Below are positions 21,774-26,991 of a stretch of DNA of 26,991 nucleotides, one piece after another. The DNA is from Flavobacteriia bacterium (GTDB taxonomy: Bacteria > Bacteroidota > Bacteroidia > Flavobacteriales > Flavobacteriaceae). The notes below the pieces were generated by a model that worked only from the letters and a program-made list of their open reading frames with translations, ran no database searches and was not told the DNA's origin. The position numbers were made by a program, and so were the translations under genes. Within the stretch, counting starts at the first letter, position 1, and the number at the start of each line of letters is the position of its first letter. Location: NCBI GenBank assembly GCA_018500075.1, contig JAHBAN010000203.1, positions 1-26,991 on the forward strand, read 5' to 3'.

Positions 21774-22655
21774 TCACTTGCGCCGCGAAATAACGAAGCG
21801 CGCCGCCTCTCGCAAGCAATCAGCATTGTCTTTATAAACAGATAAAGCCTCACAAGCCTCTTGGACAAGGCTTGCCGCCCGGCGTTTTGCCGCATCAAGC
21901 CCCAGAAGCGAAACAAATGTCGCCTTGCCCGCCTCTTCGTCCTTGCCCACGGCCTTCCCTGTCTCGGCCGCGTCGCCCTCGACATCAAGGATGTCATCCG
22001 CAATCTGGAAGGCAAGCCCGAGCCGGTCGCCATATGTCTCTAATCCAGCAGAATTCGCCCCCGCCATAACAGCCCCCGCCGTCGCCGACCAACGGATCAG
22101 CGCGCCTGTCTTGCCTGTCTGAACCGCCTTGATCTCGGCCAGCGTCAGCGGGGTCGCGCTGGTTTCGGCGGCAATATCCATCATCTGCCCGCCGACCATC
22201 CCCGCGTGCCCGCTCGCCTCGGCCAGCCCGCGCAAAAGCGCAAGCGCATGGGGCATATCCTCGCTCGCGAGCAGCTCAAAGCCCTTGGTCTGCAAAGCGT
22301 CCCCCGCCAAAACAGCAGTATGCTCGCTCCATTTCCTATGCACCGTCGGCTTGCCACGGCGCAGATCATCGTCGTCCATACACGGCAGATCATCATGGAT
22401 CAGCGAATAGGCATGGATACACTCCACAGCCAGCGCCGCACGCGTCGCAGCCTCAAGGCCCTGCCCATGCAACCGCGCCGATTCGATCACAAGAAACGCG
22501 CGCAAAGCCTTGCCGCCGTCCAGCGCATAGAGCATGGCGCCCACAAGCTCCGCCTCCGCTGCCGAAGCCGGCGCGCCAAAGGCCCCCTTCGCCGCAGCCT
22601 CAACAGCCGTTTTCGCCCGCGTTAGAGCCGCTTCAAAGCCTAGTGGTTCAATCAA
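21774..22655 (-). CDS. ispA: Polyprenyl (farnesyl) diphosphate synthase
   Basis: The product of about 293 residues is an all-helical prenyl synthase. The first Asp-rich motif is in YSLIHDDLPCMDDDDLRRGKPTVH (83-106; DDLPCMD is the bacterial FPP-synthase form), GQMMD lies near 156-160 and the second motif FQIADDILD near 217-225. It would add IPP to DMAPP and GPP to make farnesyl diphosphate. The usual GGKRLRP reads GGKALRA (47-53), so one basic residue of the IPP-binding motif is replaced. No ATG fits: the best start is TTG at 22655, which overlaps the xseB stop (TTGATTGA), as expected for coupled translation; in-frame upstream ATGs lie within xseB and lack a binding site. Start confidence is moderate, family high. 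Confidence 0.88.
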   Translation of the reverse strand: MIEPLGFEAALTRAKTAVEAAAKGAFGAPASAAEAELVGAMLYALDGGKALRAFLVIESARLHGQGLEAATRAALAVECIHAYSLIHDDLPCMDDDDLRRGKPTVHRKWSEHTAVLAGDALQTKGFELLASEDMPHALALLRGLAEASGHAGMVGGQMMDIAAETSATPLTLAEIKAVQTGKTGALIRWSATAGAVMAGANSAGLETYGDRLGLAFQIADDILDVEGDAAETGKAVGKDEEAGKATFVSLLGLDAAKRRAASLVQEACEALSVYKDNADCLREAARFVISRRK

Positions 22656-22890
22656 CGTCAAGCGGCTGCGTCCCCGTCGGATTGCCCTCGCCATCCAGCG
22701 TGATCGCGGCAACTTTTTCTTCCGCGTCCTTCAGCTTGCCTTCGCAATGCTTCTTCAAAAGCGCCCCGCGCTCATAGAGCGCAATCGAGTCATCCAGCGG
22801 CACATCGCCCCGCTCGAGCTGGCCCACAACTTTCTCCAATTCGGCCATAGCCGCCTCAAAGCTCATCTCGCTTACAGGTGTCTCACTCAT
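22648..22890 (-). CDS. xseB: Exodeoxyribonuclease VII small subunit
   Basis: The 80-residue product has the XseB signature: MSFEAAMAELEKVVGQLERGDVPLDDSIALYERG (9-42) followed by LLKKHCEGKLKDAEEKVA (44-61), two helices that pack on the large subunit XseA. Exonuclease VII degrades single-stranded DNA from both ends. GGAGAG lies about 4 bases before ATG at 22890. It heads the xseB-ispA-dxs operon; ispA starts inside its last codons. It diverges from the phosphotransferase gene across 84 bases. XseA is not in the window. The tail after residue 62 is variable in the family. Confidence 0.93.
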   Translation of the reverse strand: MSETPVSEMSFEAAMAELEKVVGQLERGDVPLDDSIALYERGALLKKHCEGKLKDAEEKVAAITLDGEGNPTGTQPLDVD

Positions 22891-22974
22891 GCGTCTCTCC
22901 AGCTCAATTTTCCCGACCATACAGGCGCTTCGTTTAGGGTTCAATTCACAACCGCTCCCGCATATGCTCACCTT

Positions 22975-23943
22975 ATGACAGTGGTTGAGACGAGTAACAT
23001 TGAGCTTTTCCCCGAGGAGGCCCGCGCCGCTTTGGACAGGCTGGGCCATGTCGCCGCCGCAGCCCTCCAAGGCCGCAGCTTCAGTCTCGGCCCAGCGCTT
23101 CATCTCGTGCCCGCCCGCCACGCCGTTTTTCGTGGCACGCTGGAGGGCGCAGATGTGGTGTTCCGCCTCGCGCTCTCTGCTCAAGCGCAGAAAACCTCGG
23201 CAGGTGAATGGGCCGAGCTGACCCGCGTCTGGCCCTATATGTCTGCGCCGCCCCTCACGGTCCAAAAGCCGCTCTTTCACGCGCCCGACTCTGGCCTCAC
23301 AATCACCGCGCTCGCCCGTGGCGAGGGGTTGCTCGCCGCGCTCTGGCAGCTTGACCCCGAGGCGCGCCACGCGCCCATCGCCCGCGCGGCGGACTGGCTG
23401 CACAAATTCACCGCGCCAAGCATCGAGACGCGCCCGCCCAATCGCCGCCCATGGCGCGTTTGGGCCGAAAAAGCCGTCGAAAAACAGCCCCACGCAAGCC
23501 TGCGCAGCGCCGAGGCGCAGGTCTTGCAAAAAATGAAAAAACTTTATCGTCAGATCGACCACCCCGAATGGCGCGTGGCCCTCGCCCATGGCGATTTTCA
23601 CCTCAACAATCTGTTCTGGGATGGCCAGACCCTCACAGGAATCGACCTCGGCGCAACCAATCACGCTCCGCTTTACAAAGATATCGCCCGCGCGCTTGTC
23701 CATATGGCGCGCCGCGGTATGCTTCCTTCGGGCGCGCGGCGCTTTGGCGTTGATGCGGGGGCGATTGACACGTTCTGCGCCCGCTTTGCGCTCTCCGAGA
23801 TCGAGGCAAACGGCTTTTTGCCCTATTTCATCGCCTTTGAAACCCTGATCAAAGTCGAACACCCGCAAATGCCCCAAGCGCGGCTGGATCACGCCTTGGC
23901 CATGTCCGAAGCCCTCGCAAGCGACCTCAAAGACATCACTTAG
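22975..23943 (+). CDS. APH/choline-kinase-like phosphotransferase
   Basis: The 322-residue protein has the catalytic core of the aminoglycoside phosphotransferase/choline kinase fold: the Brenner motif LAHGDFHLNNLFW (204-216; catalytic Asp207, Asn212) and the metal-binding GIDLGATNHAPLYKDIARAL (222-241; Asp224). The N-terminal lobe is recognisable only by position, with VFRLALSAQAQKTS near 62-75 perhaps holding the ATP lysine. Substrate unknown; such proteins in this group may act on sugars, choline or other small alcohols, and there is no reason to call it a resistance gene. ATG at 22975 has no good binding site, so the start is less certain. It diverges from xseB and its last 8 bases overlap the convergent end of mutS. 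Confidence 0.78.
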   Translation: MTVVETSNIELFPEEARAALDRLGHVAAAALQGRSFSLGPALHLVPARHAVFRGTLEGADVVFRLALSAQAQKTSAGEWAELTRVWPYMSAPPLTVQKPLFHAPDSGLTITALARGEGLLAALWQLDPEARHAPIARAADWLHKFTAPSIETRPPNRRPWRVWAEKAVEKQPHASLRSAEAQVLQKMKKLYRQIDHPEWRVALAHGDFHLNNLFWDGQTLTGIDLGATNHAPLYKDIARALVHMARRGMLPSGARRFGVDAGAIDTFCARFALSEIEANGFLPYFIAFETLIKVEHPQMPQARLDHALAMSEALASDLKDIT

Positions 23944-26572
23944 CCAGCTTCGCCTTCAGCTCGTAAAGCGCGGCCAAAGCCTCGCGCGGGGTCATTTCGT
24001 CGGGGTATATCTCGGCCAATGCCCCCTCCACAGCGCTCTCTTTTACCTTCACAGGCTGGGGCGCAGGTGCGGCACTAAACAGGGGCAAATCGTCAATAAC
24101 CGCCTTTGCAGAGCCTTCCCGCTCGCCCTTCTCCAGCGCATCAAGCACAATCCGCGCCCGCGCGATCACGCTCTCGGGCAGCCCGGCCAGCTTGGCCACT
24201 TGCACCCCGTATGAGCGGTCGGCCACGCCTTTGCGCACCTCATGCAGGAAGATAATATCGCCCTCCCACTCCTTGACCATCACAGTGGCATTGGAGCAGC
24301 GCGCCAGCTTGTCGGAAAGCTGGGTCATCTCGTGATAATGCGTGGCAAAGAGCGCGCGGCATTTGTTGGCCTCGTGAAGGTGCTCCAGCGTCGCCCAGGC
24401 GATGCTGAGACCATCATAAGTTGCCGTGCCGCGCCCGATCTCGTCAAGAATCACAAGCGCGCGTTCATCCGCCTGATTGAGGATCGCCGCAGTTTCCACC
24501 ATCTCGACCATAAAGGTCGAGCGCCCGCGTGCCAGATCGTCAGACGCGCCGACGCGGCTAAACAGCTGGCTCACAATCCCCACACGCGCCGCCGCCGCAG
24601 GCACATAACTGCCCATCTGCGCCAGCACAGCAATCAGTGCATTCTGACGCAGAAAGGTTGATTTACCGGCCATGTTCGGCCCGGTCAGAAGCCAGAGTTG
24701 GTCGTCTTCCGCCAGCGCACAATCATTGGGGACAAAGCTCGTGCCGCCCTGCCGCCGCAGCGCCTGTTCCACAACGGGGTGACGCCCCTGCGCAATCTCG
24801 AGCGCGCGGCTGTCGTCCACTGTCGGGCGCGCCCAGTCTTCCTCGCGCGCAATCGCCGCCAGCCCAAGCGCCACGTCAATCTCCGCGAGCGCCCCCGTGG
24901 CCGCAAAAACAGCCTCCTGCGCCTCCAGCACAGCGGCGCGCAGCGTGCCAAAAATGCGCAGCTCGATTTCTATCGCCCGCCCGCCGGCATTGAGAATGCG
25001 CGTTTCCATCTCGCTCAGCTCGGGCGTGGTAAAGCGCACCTGATTGGCCGTGGTCTGGCGGTGCTTGAAGCGCTCGTTGAGCGGCGCGCCCAGCATCTTT
25101 TCTGCATGGGTCGAAGTGACCTCGATGAAATACCCCAGCACATTGTTGTGCTTGATCTTGAGCGCGCTGATGCCCGTCTCGGCGGCATAGTCCGCCTGCA
25201 TCTTGGCAATCACGCCGCGCCCCTCGTCGCGCAACGCGCGGCTGGCGTCTAGCTCTGCGTCATAGCCCGCCGCCACAAAGCCGCCATCGCGGGCAAAAAG
25301 TGGCGGCTCCGCCACCAGCGCCGCATCAAGCAAATCTGCGAGCGCCTCATGCCCCAAAAGCCTTTGGCCGGCCTCGGTCAAGAGCGCGGGCAGCGCGAGT
25401 TCGGCCATATTAGAGCCTATTTCGCCAGCTTTTTCGAGACCATTGCGAATACTCGCCAAGTCGCGCGGCCCGCCGCGGTCAAGCCCGAGCCGTGAGAGCG
25501 CGCGCTCCATATCGGGCACATGGCGCAGCCGCTCGCGCGTTTCGCTCAGAAAGCCTGTGTCAGCCAGCCCAAAGCTCACAGCCTCCAGCCGCGCCGATAT
25601 TTCGGCCACATCACAAGACGGCGAGCTGACCCGCCGCTCCAAAAGCCGCGCGCCCTGCGCCGTCAGCGTGCGGTCAATCGCGCCCAGAAGCGAGCCGGCC
25701 CGCGCCCCCTGCATCGAGCGTGTCAGCTCGAGGTTGCGCCGCGTCGCTGCGTCAATCTGCATGACCCGCCCCGCCACCTCACGGATCGGCGCGGCAAGAA
25801 GCGGCAGCTTCCCTTTCTGGGTGATCTCAAGATAATCAAGCACAGCCCCCAGCGCCGAAATCTCGGCGCGGCTGAACTGCCCAAAGGCCTCCAGCGTCTC
25901 AACCGCAAAGAAATCACAAAGCCGCTTCTGCGCCCCTTCGCTGTCAAAGCTCGCCTTGCCCAGCTCGCTCACAGCGACGCCCTGCTCCTCCGCCAGCGGC
26001 GCCAGCGCGCCAAACTGCGCATCGGCAAAGACAATCTCGCTCGGCGCAAGCCGCGCCAGCTCCGGCCCGAGCCGCACACGCGATAGCTCCATCACCCGAA
26101 AATCACCTGTCGACATATCAAGCCAGGCCAGCCCCGCAGCCTCCCTGATCTCCACATAAGCCGCCAGAAAATTGTTGCGCCGCGCTTCGAGAAGGCTGTC
26201 TTCCGTCAGCGTTCCGGGCGTCACAAGCCGCACCACGTCGCGCCGCACAACCGATTTATAGCCGCGCTTTTTGGCCTCTTCGGGGCTTTCAAGCTGCTCG
26301 CAAACAGCCACACGAAAGCCCTTGCGAATAAGCGTCAGAAGATAGTTCTCCGCTGCATGATGCGGCACGCCACACATCGGGATATCGTCGCCCTCATGCT
26401 TGCCGCGCTTGGTAAGCGCAATATCCAGCGCCTCGGCCGCCGCCACCGCGTCATCAAAGAACATCTCGTAAAAGTCGCCCATGCGGTAAAACAAAAGCGC
26501 TTCGGGGTAATTCCCCTTAATTTCAAGATACTGCGCCATCATTGGCGTCACAGTTGGCTTGGCCGCGCTCAA
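23936..26572 (-). CDS. mutS: DNA mismatch repair protein MutS
   Basis: The 878-residue protein has all MutS parts: mismatch-binding N-terminal domain with the wedge motif GDFYEMFF (32-39), connector, core and clamp domains, then the ATPase with Walker A TGPNMAGKSTF (near 628-638), Walker B LVILDEIGRGTATYDGLS, ATHYHEM and the short DLPLFSA tail with the PREALAALYELK C-terminal helix. MutS binds base mismatches and small loops and recruits MutL. No ATG fits the conserved start: the nearest ATG falls at MMAQYLEIK, residue 11. A TTG at 26572 with GGGGGG 8 bases upstream (26581-26586 on the other strand) is the best start. The 26573-26719 gap separates it from the divergent malic enzyme gene. Confidence 0.94.
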   Translation of the reverse strand: MSAAKPTVTPMMAQYLEIKGNYPEALLFYRMGDFYEMFFDDAVAAAEALDIALTKRGKHEGDDIPMCGVPHHAAENYLLTLIRKGFRVAVCEQLESPEEAKKRGYKSVVRRDVVRLVTPGTLTEDSLLEARRNNFLAAYVEIREAAGLAWLDMSTGDFRVMELSRVRLGPELARLAPSEIVFADAQFGALAPLAEEQGVAVSELGKASFDSEGAQKRLCDFFAVETLEAFGQFSRAEISALGAVLDYLEITQKGKLPLLAAPIREVAGRVMQIDAATRRNLELTRSMQGARAGSLLGAIDRTLTAQGARLLERRVSSPSCDVAEISARLEAVSFGLADTGFLSETRERLRHVPDMERALSRLGLDRGGPRDLASIRNGLEKAGEIGSNMAELALPALLTEAGQRLLGHEALADLLDAALVAEPPLFARDGGFVAAGYDAELDASRALRDEGRGVIAKMQADYAAETGISALKIKHNNVLGYFIEVTSTHAEKMLGAPLNERFKHRQTTANQVRFTTPELSEMETRILNAGGRAIEIELRIFGTLRAAVLEAQEAVFAATGALAEIDVALGLAAIAREEDWARPTVDDSRALEIAQGRHPVVEQALRRQGGTSFVPNDCALAEDDQLWLLTGPNMAGKSTFLRQNALIAVLAQMGSYVPAAAARVGIVSQLFSRVGASDDLARGRSTFMVEMVETAAILNQADERALVILDEIGRGTATYDGLSIAWATLEHLHEANKCRALFATHYHEMTQLSDKLARCSNATVMVKEWEGDIIFLHEVRKGVADRSYGVQVAKLAGLPESVIARARIVLDALEKGEREGSAKAVIDDLPLFSAAPAPQPVKVKESAVEGALAEIYPDEMTPREALAALYELKAKLAK

Positions 26573-26649
26573 AGTCTCATCCCCCCGAATGGTTGCGGCC
26601 AAACTAATCCGCCCGGCGCCGGCGCGAAAGCCGAAAAGTCTTAAACTGT

Positions 26650-26678
26650 TTGAGCGAAAGCCCGACAAAGGCTATGAC
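26650..26678 (+). promoter_or_regulatory. Candidate sigma-70 promoter for the malic enzyme gene
   Basis: TTGAGC (26650-26655) and TATGAC (26673-26678) are spaced by exactly 17 bases, each with four of six consensus bases. Transcription would start near 26685, about 35 bases before the ATG. Position and spacing fit well; the call is by eye only. Confidence 0.4.
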
Positions 26679-26719
26679 AGCCTGACGCCCTCTTTAATCA
26701 CCATCGAAACAGGCCCCAA

Positions 26720-26991
26720 ATGACCAAGCAGAAGATCTCCCGCGAAGACGCCCTCGCCTTTCACCTTGAGCCAACACCTGGCAAATGGGAGGTCACGGCC
26801 ACGGTCCCGATGACAACCCAGCGGGATCTGTCTCTTGCCTATTCTCCCGGCGTGGCCGTGCCCTGCGAGGATATCGCCGCCAACCCTGAGCTGGCCTATG
26901 ACTACACCAACAAGGGCAATCTCGTCGCGGTGATCTCCAACGGCACAGCCGTGCTCGGCCTCGGCAATCTCGGCGCGCTCGGCTCCAAGCC
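26720..26991 (+). CDS. maeB: NADP-dependent malic enzyme, N-terminal part (partial)
   Basis: The first 90 codons are present; the gene runs off the window. The sequence is typical of the MaeB type: AFHLEPTPGKWEV (13-25), then DLSLAYSPGVAVPCEDIAANP with the conserved catalytic Tyr in LAYSPGVA, YTNKGNLVAVISNGTAVLGLGNLGALGSK. The enzyme oxidatively decarboxylates malate to pyruvate with NADP. Members of this type usually carry a C-terminal phosphotransacetylase-like regulatory domain, which would lie outside the window and cannot be checked. ATG at 26720 is preceded only by a weak AGG. It diverges from mutS. Confidence 0.93.
   Translation, partial: MTKQKISREDALAFHLEPTPGKWEVTATVPMTTQRDLSLAYSPGVAVPCEDIAANPELAYDYTNKGNLVAVISNGTAVLGLGNLGALGSK

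Noticed and set aside
20444..21793. Long plus-strand open frame opposite dxs
   Set aside because: Antisense shadow of dxs with biased Arg/His composition and no recognisable domain.

Overview
The window looks like a chromosomal segment of an alphaproteobacterium, most likely a marine Rhodobacteraceae (Roseobacter group). Grounds: G+C-rich coding sequence, the xseB-ispA-dxs isoprenoid operon, ftsK followed by lolA, HspQ, FAD/GcvT-type methylamine dehydrogenases and a NaChBac-type sodium channel. I have no database access, so this placement rests on recognition of families and gene order.

Layout. 1-2643 is housekeeping: the 3' end of ftsK, a strong terminator, lolA, a lipoprotein lytic transglycosylase (minus strand), hspQ and a rhodanese (minus strand). 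2640-5290 (minus strand) holds a gamma-glutamyltransferase and a STAS / HATPase partner-switching pair. 5389-7089 (plus) holds an acetyl-CoA acetyltransferase and a free methionine-R-sulfoxide reductase. 7276-16097 is the most interesting block: an XRE-cupin regulator with a dyad operator just upstream, two LysE/RhtB-type exporters, a dimethylglycine-dehydrogenase-like FAD/GcvT enzyme, an MDR oxidoreductase, a homocysteine S-methyltransferase and a second FAD/GcvT enzyme, nearly all abutting or overlapping by 4 bases. This reads as a self-regulated operon for stepwise demethylation of a betaine-type compound (for example glycine betaine to dimethylglycine to sarcosine to glycine), with exporters that could relieve overflow of an amino acid product.

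16254-18878 (plus) holds rarD, an SDR/epimerase-like gene and a voltage-gated sodium channel. 18882-19808 (minus) is an Mrr-type restriction endonuclease gene of visibly lower G+C, broken by one in-frame TAG exactly between its DNA-binding and nuclease domains. 19829-22890 (minus) is dxs, ispA and xseB. 22975-26991 holds a divergent phosphotransferase, mutS (minus, probably TTG start) and the 5' end of a malic enzyme.

A dispersed intergenic element (conserved AT-rich leader TTTCTTTCCAAAAATATCC, a G/C hairpin and in some copies a second 11-bp hairpin beginning TCGGA) occurs at least five times, mostly straight after stop codons. No tRNA, rRNA, CRISPR array, insertion sequence or replication origin was seen. 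No gene-free stretch exceeds 300 bases; the largest (7090-7309, 1551-1763, 4218-4423, 2094-2256) are described in the entries.
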